A program made the position numbers and the translations under genes. The notes below the pieces were generated by a model. The model was not told where the DNA came from. It did not search any database and saw only the letters and a program-made list of their open reading frames with translations. Positions 24,501 through 32,876 of a stretch of 64,000 nt of DNA are shown in pieces. Source of the stretch: Theocolax elegans. Lineage: Eukaryota > Arthropoda > Insecta > Hymenoptera > Cerocephalidae. The stretch covers positions 83,665,986 to 83,729,985 of the forward strand of contig CM047426.1 in assembly GCA_026168455.1 (NCBI GenBank). The letters are read 5' to 3'. Each line of letters opens with the position of its first letter. The stretch's first letter is position 1.

Positions 24501-27500
24501 GATTGATACATAAATGAAATTAATACTCGAGAAAAACATATGGACGTTATTAAAAATTCGTTTATATACTTACATTGCCGAGAGATCTTATCTACGAGCA
24601 TAAAATGTCTATAACATGATATGAAAATGTGTAAAACGAAATAGAAATAAAAATGCTGCGACGAGATTGAACAACTAATTTCTATACATCGTGGTGAAAA
24701 GCGCATAAGCTGAGCAGATCGCGAAAAATAGACGGAAAATATAATTTGAGGTAGCTATAGAGGGAGAGAGATGGAAAATGGGTAGAATTACATATCGCAA
24801 GCGTCAGAATAGAGAACGAGAGAGGGATAAGAACGGTAGATGAGGAGGTTCGGCAGCTGCGAATTCTCCGGCCACGTAGCCAGACTCTACATAAGCAGAC
24901 CGAGTAAAAGCTCGCGAGAGAGAGAGAGAGATAGAGTGAGAGAGGTAGAGAGAGAGAGAGAGAGAGAGGAAGGGGGAAAGGGGTAAGCGAGGGAGAGAAA
25001 TCCCACCATGAACTCGGAGATAGACCGCCCTGTGTATTTTCGGCTCGGTGTTGACTTGGCACTCGTATATGCCCTCGTCCCTCAGCTGCACGTAATCTAT
25101 TCGCAGATTCCAATCGTCCGAGGTCTCCGTATTACCGATAACGGTGAACCTCGCGTCGGTCGTGTACGTGAGCGCCATAGACGTCAAGATATGCAAATCC
25201 CTCTTTCTTATCCAGGACACCTGCAACCGAGAGAAGACCAGACCGAACATTGAAAATTCATCCTACCCTCCTCCATTAATTCCCCTCATACTTACGTTAT
25301 ATATACATATACACACACCACACACACCCACACACCAATACCTAGAGCTTATACCTATAACTACATCTATACATATATATACACATACACATTTTACATT
25401 CTGTCTCTTTCTTTTCCGTCTCTTTCATCTTTTTTGCCTTCCGTTCTATCTTTCTTTCTTTTTCGTTTTTGTCGTGTTCGGAGCCACGTTCGATCTAATT
25501 CAATGTGTCGGGCCTCGCCTCCGGGCAATAATTCCCTTATCGACTAATGAGGATCTTGATCTAAACCACGCGGGATATATATTCGCCACCGTTCGATTAC
25601 CTCTTCTTCTCTTTTTTTCCACTCTTCTTCTTCTTCTTCTTCTTTTTCTTCACCTTCTTTTTTCCCCTGTTCGTTAAAACGCTATCGATGTAAGTTTAAA
25701 CTATAAGCTTCACGCGGAAATTGAATTTTTTTTTCTACTTTCTGATAGGTACCTCTTTTCAAAATGTTTTCTTGTGTATTTTTGGACAAATGTGTAACAC
25801 TTTCGATATTGATAAACTATTTTAGATAAACGTTCAATTACATTTTCTTTTTTCTAATATAATCTTTTGATATCTTATTATTAGCATTGGTAACTGCATT
25901 TTTAAACGAATTTGATTACACTATGGATTGAAAAATCTATATATATGTAAAATAAATATACTAAGCGGTCGTTTGAGACGTCTTTCGATATTAATTACAC
26001 ATTTTTATTATATTCAATAGTATGTTCTTTCAAAATTAAATTACATTCATTTACTAAACGATGTGACCCATCACACACTTGGATTGAAAGTCGCGTGTTA
26101 ATTGGAATTTTAATGAAGAGAACAGCTATGGTCTTAGGTGGCGAAATTGGTAACGCGTCGGCCTCGGAAAGGCTCGGAGTTCTGATTCAATCCCGGTCTA
26201 AGGCTGCTTTTTGCATTCAAATTTCGAATTGTTCCTTAAAAATTTTTCCCTTATTGTTGAACAAATTAGAAAGTTTGCTTTGTAGATATTAACTAAAATT
26301 ATTATTTTAAAGATCTTTATTATTATTAAATGTCACTCTATCATCATACTGTATACATTATTCAAGAAAAATTACTCTCCTAATAAACGAAAAATACGAT
26401 ACGGAAAATAATTTAAATAAATTTTTTTCTGAATTTTGATGAAAACCTCTATACTTGTTATATATAAAAAAATAAAGTATGTGTATAGGAGTGGTGACTC
26501 GACGCGACGAACCGAGAGAAGCTTGACTTTTCTTCGATTCATAGCACCGAATCACGTACGACTCTGTCGCGTGTTAAATATGATTTAGTGAGATATTTTT
26601 TTCCTTTTACCACATGTGGAGACACGTTCACCTTTGATCATAAGAAAAATACGCACCTGTACATTCTCTTGATACACGAGTTAAATGTAATGTGAACCAT
26701 AATATATATTTCTGATGTTTATTTTAAAAACCTACGTAAAAAATAGCAGGTAGTTATTTATAAAAACAGCTGCAATAAATTGTGAATTTAAAAGGAGCGT
26801 TATTTCAAAGTCAGATAGTTAAAAAACATATAACCGTGTGAACGTAGCATAGTGTATAATTATAAAATAAACCACCCTTATGATTAAATTACCGTTAAGA
26901 AATTCAAGTTTGCTATTTAAATTATTTTATTTTGTGTTTATAATTTGCATATGTGTACTCATCTTCCAGTCACTAAAAATAGAATAAATTTGAGAAAATG
27001 ATATTTTAATAATTTTCTATCTAAAACATAGGTAAACGTTATGAAGTAATATTTTTATACATATACATAAATAATTAGCAACCTCAAAAAATGTAATAAA
27101 ATTTGTTATATTAATTCTACGAAAATGAAATAGGTATATTAATTTTAAAATAATAAAAAAACTGTTTTCGACATTAAAACACAGTTTACTTATTTCTACA
27201 AATATTAAATCTCTTTGGAGCTCAGGATTGTGAATGTAAGTTGAATTTTCTATGATTCATGGTTCAAGTTACGTACGAGTTTACTTCGTGTTAAGTGTGA
27301 TTTATAGTAAAATTTTCTTTAATACATTATATATATACTTTTACTAAGTTTTCCTTTTAATCGTACAATGAAACTTGTACAAGACATCTAATTAAAATGT
27401 ATACTAAATTATATATACGTATGTTCGAATGTAAACATTATCAACAAGATTATTTAAATATTAATAACCGAAACGATCATTAATTTATATTCAAAATTAA

Positions 27501-30458
27501 CAATTATTGATTTAATTTTGAAACAAGTTTGAAAGTATTTAAATATTTTAAAAAATATTATTTATACGACTCAATTATACCTTATGCGTTTAATTATTGC
27601 GAAATCACTCTGGAATGCTTAAGATAATGTTCTGTCATAATCTTCTTCTAACGAGCTAATTAAAATTCTCTACCATTCTTTGAATAACATTTATTTACCG
27701 TAGCTACAGAAATACCGAATTTAATGCAAATAAAAGATAAATAATTTTTTACAAGTATAATTATTATAAGATTTAATAAATAATAACATCAATTTACTGC
27801 ACGTTAAAATTGTACGCGAAGCAACCTTAAATTTATCCTAAAGATTTGCATTAATTGCGCCAAGCGTCCTATTTTAATAATCGACTTATCTTAAAATAAG
27901 GCACTACAACATTGTATATACTCTTTCGCGAATAATAAATGTTTTAATAGAGGTACTTTGTATGTTCCACACCTAAAATTTTAAATATTGACACAATTGA
28001 TGAAAAACAGTTTTTCGAGTACGTATTAAAATGTCTATATTATTTATCAAATAGTCGCGAATAATCTACGATTTGCAAAAGGTGTATGAACAACCTCATA
28101 CAAATTATTATAACGTTTTTATAAATATCAACTAAATTTGTTTTAATTAGCAGCAATTATTATTTAGCACAATATACCCGGACTATAAATAAACCATTAT
28201 AAGATAAGATGTGTTTTTTTATTTATATTTATTTTCTTAACTAAACTTCACCTTTAAGGTATTCAATTTTAATTTCAAGTTGAGATCTCAACTATTCATC
28301 CCTCTATAATGGCGTAAACCGTTGGAGCTTTCACTATTTTTTCTTTTTTTTTTCTTTTTTTTCATTTCTTTATCTTATTACTTTTCCTTTCCTAAAGAAT
28401 ATTGCATTCATTAGGCGCGAACCTGGAGTAAGAATTTTTTTTAATGAATTCAAGAAATCCTTCGGTTGAATAGTCCTTAGAATATCATTCCTCTCCTACT
28501 CAATACAATATTTGTGCGATTCATTAAGAATAACTGCTCCTTTAAATTTCAATTTCACTCATTAAATGCCTTGAATTGACAAATGATTGAACAATGTCAA
28601 TTATATATAAGTAATCATAAATTAAGTTTCATAGATACATTCCACAAATACCTTTTTTAATCAATAATTGCAATACACTGAAGCTTGAATAGTTATCAAT
28701 AAATATATTCATAATGAATTCATTACTCAAGTTATACAAATTTTCATTGGAAGAACCTAAGTTTAGATAACTAAAATAAAAAAAAAATTAAAGTTAAATG
28801 AGCTGTTGTAAAGTTTCGCGCTTTCAAAAGTTATAACTTTATATACTCGCTATACTTTCGCATAGTTTCAACCTGAAGCCTATTGAACTTGAAACCTTTT
28901 ACCTCCCCCCTACCTTATCAACTGAGCTAAACAAAGAATCCAATTATAATTTATAAAATATTGAAGTATTTGAAAAAGTGCGAGAAGCCAGGCCTTTGTT
29001 CACAAACGATTGACCTCTGTACAAATTTAGAAATTAAAATTCAATCAAGTTTTCGGGAAATCCTCTACCAAAAATATGAAGCGGGCGTATCATTATCAAC
29101 ACTATTTGGTAGGGAATTTCTCGAAAACCCGTTTCAATTTTAGTCTCGAATTTTGCACAAAGGTCAATCGTGTATACGCAAAGGCGTGTCTTCTCGTACT
29201 TTTTCAATACTATAATGTTTTATAAATTGTAATTGAATTCTTTGTTTAGTTCAGTTGATAAGGTAGGGATGAAGATAAAATTTGACTTATGAACCCCCTT
29301 AAAAATTATTAAATAAAAATAGGTACTATTGAATTCACCTAAGTCGTTTAAGTGGTTTAAATTTTTAAAATTTCAATAAGCGTTGGTAATTATTTAAATA
29401 TAAATGTATACGTTAAATTAAGTATTAGAAGATGAAACATGTAACAATGGTATTAATAATGCTTACACGACTATTTAAAATCATGTAATTATATGGCGCA
29501 AACTAGAAAGCAAATGTACAGTTGCGTAATGCACGATCACGTTACGTTTCGTAACAACGTATAATTTCAGAAGTTTAAGCTTCAAAACCCAATTTAGCCT
29601 TTTTTTCGTTCGTACACCATTGCAATTTGAATGTCTGATTACAGAATCGTTGGAGTTAGTTATAGAGGCATTGTTCTTACCGGTGTGTACTTTTTTAAAA
29701 TCCCCTCATGTTCTGCCGTATATTATTTCTATTTAAATTATACAGCAAGTGTATTAAACGTTTCTACGATTTAACATTTTTTATCGATTAAGCCTACATT
29801 TCATTAACTTTGCATTTAAAATACTGGTTAAAGTATTTTCGAAAAATTATTTACATTATTATTGGCATTAAATATTCGAATATAAAAAAGTTGTATAAGA
29901 AAAAAAGAAGAAGATCGAAGTAGCACTGGATTTCCTGTACGTGTGAATCAACGTCCTACTTTTATTCAAAACTCTGCGGCGCGGTATATATACTTTTTGA
30001 AGGATCCTAAAAAGAAGCTTAAGAAAAACAAGTTTGCCCGGCAACAACATCGTAAAGAAAATTTTTCGCGACATTTTGAAAATGCCCGAGTTTCCGCGTG
30101 GTTCGCAAAACGACCCTGATAAACCCGAAATCTCGAAAAGACGAAAGAGAAAGAGAAATAAGTAAATCCAACTCGTCCGAGTCTATAGATGTATGCATGG
30201 ATATAGGTATAGAGATGCATAGTATTAAAATAGAGGTAAAACTCACCGTTTTATTCCCAAGATTCTTAACCCTACATAACAAAACGGCCGACTGGCCGAC
30301 TAGAGCAGTCACGTTCTCGCTGCCCTCGTCGGCGAAATGAGTCTTGCCGATCGGCTGTGTCCTCTGAGCTGGCTGCTGTTGTGTATGCTGCTTGCTGCTG
30401 GTGGTGTCCTCCCTTTTTTCGCCGGCGGCGACCCCATCGATCAGCCTGAGACCGCCTC
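1640..30458 (-). CDS. dpr-like: dpr-family two-immunoglobulin-domain neuronal surface protein, partial gene model (five 3' exons)
   Basis: Join, in minus-strand order, 30458-30247, 25220-25007, 22715-22565, 6526-6378 and 1764-1640. The product is the last 282 residues of a cell-surface immunoglobulin protein of the insect Dpr family. Members bind DIP receptors and help specify synaptic partners. Intron phases along the model are 1 (into the first exon), 0, 1, 2 and 1, and every junction restores the reading frame. Ig1 has cysteines in VLLCRV and YECQVN and the family signature VSWIRKRDLHIL. Ig2 has cysteines in SLTCTV and NYSCVS with tryptophan in VTWYH. Family-typical RGGVSLETEK and VHVLNGEHPAAMQ occur at the expected places. 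Probable N-glycosylation sites are NVT, NKT, NVT and NYS. The signal-peptide exon is missing from the model. The numbered paralogue cannot be assigned. A DIP is excluded because DIP Ig1 domains lack the WIRKRD signature. Confidence 0.93.
1855..1917. repeat. (CT)n microsatellite
   Basis: An interrupted CT-dinucleotide tract lies just inside the last intron, about 90 bases from the terminal exon. Read on the minus strand it is a GA tract upstream of the acceptor. Confidence 0.9.
3497..3524. repeat. (TA)n microsatellite
   Basis: An uninterrupted run of TA dinucleotides in a locally GC-richer intron segment. It likely varies in length. Confidence 0.9.
6378..6526 (-). CDS. dpr-like: dpr-family exon: second half of Ig domain 2
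   Basis: 149 nt on the minus strand, with acceptor TATATAG ending at 6527 and donor ACG|GTAAGT after 6378. It encodes GGVSLETEKSKGGTTSKLL followed by the F-strand motif DSGNYSC and the G-strand ending VHVLN. The second conserved cysteine of Ig2 and an N-glycosylation sequon NYS sit here. It enters in phase 2, completing an arginine codon with the AG from the preceding exon, and leaves in phase 1 (single G). Confidence 0.95.
10226..10735. repeat. tandem array of about 139-bp AT-rich monomers (3 plus a partial)
   Basis: Monomers begin with a motif like AAAGTAATTTTAAAGAAAT at about 10226, 10368, 10505 and 10644. Each carries a middle motif GAAATAAATACTTTTTTGAAG and an end motif TTTTTATTAGAAAAAATAAA. 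Monomers differ by substitutions (for example ACGCTTATT versus TAGTTTATT) and small indels. The last unit is truncated into the sequence around GTTCACTGG. Further units recur at 11387-11745 inside the second copy of the 1-kb duplication. Confidence 0.75.
10384..11386. repeat. 1-kb tandem duplication, copy 1
   Basis: About 1,003 bp that recur immediately downstream. It contains two and a half 139-bp monomers and a more complex segment with AACGACCGCTAGGGGATCC (about 10863) and CGGTCGTCGTATGAAAACTG (about 11117). Differences from copy 2 are mainly single-base indels in homopolymers. Confidence 0.85.
11387..12398. repeat. 1-kb tandem duplication, copy 2
   Basis: Nearly identical to 10384-11386. 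The complex core recurs at about 11866 with CTAGGGGGATCC (one extra G) and the CGGTCGTCGTATG motif at about 12118. The junction between the copies falls inside a 139-bp monomer, as expected for unequal exchange between monomers or for a misassembly. Confidence 0.85.
13961..15245. repeat. three diverged repeats of a roughly 100-bp motif at about 450-bp spacing
   Basis: The motif starting TTGCTTAATCGAACTTTATC, followed by TTGTTGT..GAAAGA and then CGATTTTACGTT, occurs at 13961, 14402 and, more diverged, at 15148. Spacings are 441 and 746. Subtracting the 287-bp MITE gives 441 and 459, an even older tandem organisation. Copy B has the same three at 18336, 18777 and 19237 (spacings 441 and 460). 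Confidence 0.65.
14730..15016. mobile_element. 287-bp MITE with about 80-bp terminal inverted repeats, TA target duplication
   Basis: The left end CACTGAAAAAAATAGATT is matched in inverse by the right end, ACTTTTTTCAGTG. The arms extend through GCGGAATTCTTCTTAAATAT and CGTCAAACAGAAA to about 80 bp. Copy B of the duplication has the uninterrupted site GCATATATATACAATAT at 19098-19114. Comparing it with the flanks of the insertion (GCATATATA and TATACAATAT) shows a 2-bp TA duplication. This is a directly demonstrated insertion. It shares the CACTGAAAAA terminus with the larger element at 9098-12965. The transposase family is not identifiable from the sequence. Confidence 0.93.
15284..15891. repeat. 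nested 0.6-kb tandem duplication inside copy A, first unit
   Basis: From the T-run before TTATTTGTTTTTCGGTAAAC to AGTATAATAATGG. The same sequence follows at once in 15892-16496. Copy B has only one such unit, at about 19369-19979, so this is either a later expansion in copy A or a misassembly. Confidence 0.88.
15892..16496. repeat. nested 0.6-kb tandem duplication inside copy A, second unit
   Basis: Repeats 15284-15891, including AACCTGCGCTTCCACGACG and GAAAAAAGCGATCCGAGTG, with one-base indels. The minus-strand open frame of 136 aa over this unit and the 71-aa frame over the first are duplicated non-coding sequence with no recognisable domain. Confidence 0.88.
17989..21487. repeat. segmental tandem duplication, copy B (3.50 kb)
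   Basis: Matches copy A throughout but lacks the MITE and the nested 0.6-kb duplication, so it preserves the pre-insertion state. It ends at CCAGTCTATTA before unique DNA at 21488. Differences from copy A include both true substitutions and many one-base homopolymer changes. Confidence 0.92.
22565..22715 (-). CDS. dpr-like: dpr-family exon: first half of Ig domain 2
   Basis: 151 nt on the minus strand, acceptor TTTTCCAG ending at 22716 and donor CCAAG|GTAGGT after 22565. It encodes VQAKILGQSEVYVRKGSTIS, then LTCTV with the first Ig2 cysteine, then PPGNVTWYH and IIDFDGP. The ILG..E/D(L/V)(Y/H)V.(K/R)GSTI.LTC pattern is highly typical of Dpr Ig2. NVT is a probable glycosylation site. It starts by completing a Glu codon (G + AG) and ends with AG of the next arginine codon. 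Confidence 0.95.
22775..22872. repeat. GA/GATA-rich microsatellite
   Basis: A compound GAGA and GATAGA tract immediately upstream (minus sense) of the Ig2 exon acceptor, about 60 bp from the splice site. Confidence 0.85.
24917..24969. repeat. (GA)n microsatellite next to a splice donor
   Basis: An interrupted GA tract about 40 bp downstream, in minus sense, of the Ig1 exon donor at 25006. On the pre-mRNA it is a CU tract. Confidence 0.85.
25007..25220 (-). CDS. dpr-like: dpr-family exon: second half of Ig domain 1
   Basis: 214 nt on the minus strand, acceptor GGTTGCAG ending at 25221 and donor CATG|GTGGGA after 25007. It reads VSWIRKRDLHILTSMALTY, then DARFTVIG, then SDDWNLRIDYVQLRDEGIY with ECQVNTEPK and finally VYLRVH. 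The WIRKRD and YECQVNTEP motifs are hallmarks of Dpr Ig1; the latter contains the second Ig1 cysteine. It enters in phase 0 directly after KT, giving NKTVSWIRK, and leaves in phase 1. The donor GTGGGA is weaker than the others in the gene, but the frame and homology agree with it. Confidence 0.96.
26131..26204 (+). pseudogene. tRNA-like sequence (Arg-type D arm), degenerate tRNA or SINE head
   Basis: 74 bp with 7-base acceptor arms GTCTTAG and CTAAGGC that pair fully (one wobble), an A-box-like D arm GGTGGCGAAATTGGTAACGC and a B-box-like GATTCAATCCC. A TTTTT run at 26208-26212 could terminate RNA polymerase III. The D arm resembles insect tRNA-Arg. The anticodon arm (GGCC..GGCT around TCGGAAA) and the T stem are poorly formed and the loop lacks the expected U before the anticodon. 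A decayed tRNA or the head of a tRNA-derived SINE is therefore more likely than a working tRNA. Confidence 0.45.
28885..29300. repeat. fold-back (long inverted repeat) element, arms about 180 bp
   Basis: TACCTTATCAACTGAGCTAA on the left (28911) is mirrored by TTAGTTCAGTTGATAAGGTA on the right. The match continues inward through GAAAAAGTGCGAGAAG / CTTCTCGTACTTTTTC and TCTACCAAA / TTTGGTAGG to a loop of about 40 bp near 29075-29110. Arms are diverged by roughly one base in eight. The outer TAGCTCAGTTGATAAGG (minus strand) resembles a tRNA A box, so a tRNA-derived origin is possible but unproven. Confidence 0.75.
30247..30458 (-). CDS. dpr-like: dpr-family exon: pre-Ig linker and first half of Ig domain 1
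   Basis: 212 nt on the minus strand, acceptor TTTTTCTAG ending at 30459 and donor ACG|GTGAGT after 30247. It enters in phase 1 and encodes a low-complexity linker of about 45 residues (GGLRLIDGVAAGEKRED, then Ser/Gln-rich KQHTQQQPAQRTQ), followed by the Ig1 start ENVTALVGQSAVLLCRVKNL and GNKT. VGQSA..L.CRVKNLGNKT is a Dpr signature containing the first Ig1 cysteine. NVT and NKT are likely glycosylation sites. The upstream exon must end with one base of a codon and should supply the signal peptide. Confidence 0.93.
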
Positions 30459-32399
30459 CTAGAAAAATGACCGGGCGATTTCCGTTTTACTAGATCTATG
30501 TGTATAGATATACACACCCACACACTACACACGACGCTCAAAAATGTCGACGCGGCATGCAGGGGCGGGACTGGCAGCTCGATTTGAAACGCAAATTTTT
30601 TATATTGTGCGGACTTGGTCTATACGGTACGTTATATTCCACTTTTTTTTTTCTTTTTGGTCGACTCTTTTTTTTATTATTATTTACTTCCGAGCGCATC
30701 GCTAGATGACGGAGGAATTGTGTCCCCTCAATATTTTTTACTGGGAAGGAATGTTCGTTAAAGAGCTAACGTGATTTATGTTATTGACTATACGGGATGT
30801 TTTCTTCTTTCGAGTACTCATATTTGAATTTCTTGTAAACACCCTATATATATGTATATGTAGGTATATAGGTATATATGTATGTATATATATATACGTA
30901 TGAATGTGCAATCATCATGTTTAAATTTCCTTTTTTATTGCGAAAAAAATCAAAACGAAATTTGTTTTAAAATGTACGACTTTGTATTAACATAAATTAT
31001 GTAAATGTTAGCGCAAAAATTTTTGTGTGCTACGAATACATAATTTTTTCAATGTAGGTATACCTTATGTATACGTATATATGTATATGCATTCTATTTT
31101 ATTCAACGCTATATAGAATTATATAAATGTTAGATATATTTTATTGTGTAATATGGCATTTAAAATACTCTACATTTTGCAAATACGTGGATTTCATTTA
31201 AATAAAATGATATTTATATTATAAATTGAATTTGGCTGGATAAAATAAAATATCTTTGTAAAGGAAATGTTTGAGTAACAATAAATTGTTATGCAACGAA
31301 GGGGGCAAAACATTCTCATCTACAGAGTATAACTTTGTCTCGAAAATAAATTTAAAAATCCTGTATCTTAGTGAGCAAGTTAACCTATTATTGAAGTTCA
31401 CTATAACAATTACTGCATACCATCACGGTAATTTCGTTTGGGTAATACTGAAATTTTTCTAAATGTACATACATAAAAGTCGAAGTGCGCAAAAGGAAAA
31501 TGTTACCGAGTCACGACATTGCCACTTAGCAAACACGCGCCCAGGGTATATATACATAACTTCTCCTTTTATGGCTTTCGTTTCATTTGCATTTCAGGAT
31601 GCATTGAGAGAAATCGAATAAAAACAAAATTAGTAAGAATGCACTAAAATTACTCTTTGGGTATATACTTGTATCCGACGTACAGTCTATCGTTCTGTAG
31701 ATTGAGTAACAACAAGTAATAAGCTGTTTCTTAAATTATTTAAAACCCGTCATAATGGTGATAAACGTAATGTACATGTATTTTATTTCTTATCGTTGGC
31801 GTATATGAAATAGAAATTAAATAGCACATAATGCAATATGGGACGCAACTACAAGATCCCCACCCCCGGTTGGTTTCGAGCAAAATTTTCCATGAAGGTA
31901 CGTTAGCTATCCTTGTTCTGCTCGTGCAATAATCACCCGAGGAATAAATTTCATTTTTTTTATTCTACTGTGACCACTTTTAGACCTTCAGAAGAGAACT
32001 GATGTTTTTCAAAATTTATACTCCGCGTGTATACCCCATCTCTTGTTAATTTTACGTTTGCCCTGCACATACGTTAGCCGAAAATATATGCTATTTTCGC
32101 CCCGATTTTCAGGGTCGGCAAATGGCTATTTTATTTGAGTACAGAATAAAAAAGTTAATTTTGAAAGAAGTATAAATTTAAAAATTATTAATCACTTCTG
32201 TTTACTTTCATTCAATTAAAATTGAAAAACAAAATTCAATTTTTTATACGTATATCAATTAATATCGTATATTATTCAATTTATTTGAACCTATTTTCAG
32301 GTACACAATGTCAGCACTTTTTTCTTTTCAAAAGTTTGTTGAATATTTACCTTATATTCAAGGAGTAATAAAAAAATGTTTGCTAAATTTTTCAAGAAA
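30459..32399 (-). other. upstream intron segment of the dpr-family gene, no gene seen
   Basis: The DNA immediately upstream (minus sense) of the first recognised exon must be intron because the acceptor is in phase 1. It has TA/GTATA-rich microsatellite DNA near 30845-30900 and a T-rich patch around 30640-30690. I recognised no exon, RNA gene or repeat family. Confidence 0.6.
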
Positions 32400-32403
32400 A
32401 ATT
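32400..32403. repeat. AATT target-site duplication, left
   Basis: Four bases directly before the 5' LTR; identical to 38168-38171 after the 3' LTR. Confidence 0.85.
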
Positions 32404-32781
32404 TGTAGCGAACCATCCTACTACTCGTTATAATTGAGCTAGTAGAGGCAAATGGGTGGGGGAACATTTAGGCATTCGAAGCCGAATATATTTGCGAGTA
32501 CTTTAGAAAGGAGTAGACGCTCGCCGAGCGTCTAGCTCAGATTGCCGCCTACTTACTGGACAAAAGCCCAATCGGGGTAAGCTTTTTATAATTGCGTGCT
32601 GTTATACTTTATTGACTAAGCGATTTAAGTATTAATTATTATTTGTATATTTAGCGCTACATAAGACCTCAATATAGAGGGAGAAATAAATAAGCGAAGA
32701 CAGAACCTGACGACTTTATTCCCTGTATCACCATCGACCCCTCTCCTATCCATTAGAGAGAAGAAACATAGTTTTATTACA
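32404..32781 (+). repeat. 5' LTR
   Basis: Begins TGTAGCGAACC and ends TTATTACA (TG...CA). It contains a perfect 8-bp hairpin AGACGCTC/GAGCGTCT at 32515-32533 and an AATAAATAA at about 32684 that could serve as polyadenylation signal. Confidence 0.95.
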
Positions 32782-32783
32782 AT

Positions 32784-32801
32784 TGGCGCCCAACTTCAGG
32801 C
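32784..32801 (+). promoter_or_regulatory. tRNA primer-binding site
   Basis: TGGCGCCCAACTTCAGGC begins two bases after the LTR end. TGGCGCC starts are typical of retroelement primer sites. The priming tRNA was not determined. Confidence 0.75.
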
Positions 32802-32876
32802 TAAAAATACAAGGAAAATTCGTCGGGGCATCGTAGAAAAACTCACCTAAATATTAAATAAGGTAACAGTGACAAA

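Larger units (their letters stand above)
22716..25006 (-). other. intron between Ig1 and Ig2 of the dpr-family gene (phase 1), 2.3 kb
   Basis: Donor CATG|GTGGGA at 25006 and acceptor CCAG at 22716. GA/GATA microsatellites lie close to both ends (about 22775-22872 and 24917-24969). No gene or structured element was recognised in 23.0-24.6 kb. The serine- and leucine-rich open frames here are CT/GA repeats read as protein. Confidence 0.85.
25221..30246 (-). other. intron within Ig1 of the dpr-family gene (phase 0), 5.0 kb
   Basis: Donor ACG|GTGAGT at 30246 and acceptor TTGCAG at 25221. It contains a CA/TA-rich stretch at 25310-25390, CTT repeats near 25620-25650, a tRNA-like sequence (26131-26204) and a fold-back repeat (28885-29300). 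Between about 26.6 and 28.8 kb and in 29.3-30.0 kb I see AT-rich DNA with no supportable gene. Confidence 0.85.

Noticed and set aside
24682..25113. 143-aa minus-strand open frame rich in Ser/Leu, overlapping the Ig1 exon
   Set aside because: It is a different frame from the dpr exon and its composition comes from the GA/CT microsatellite.
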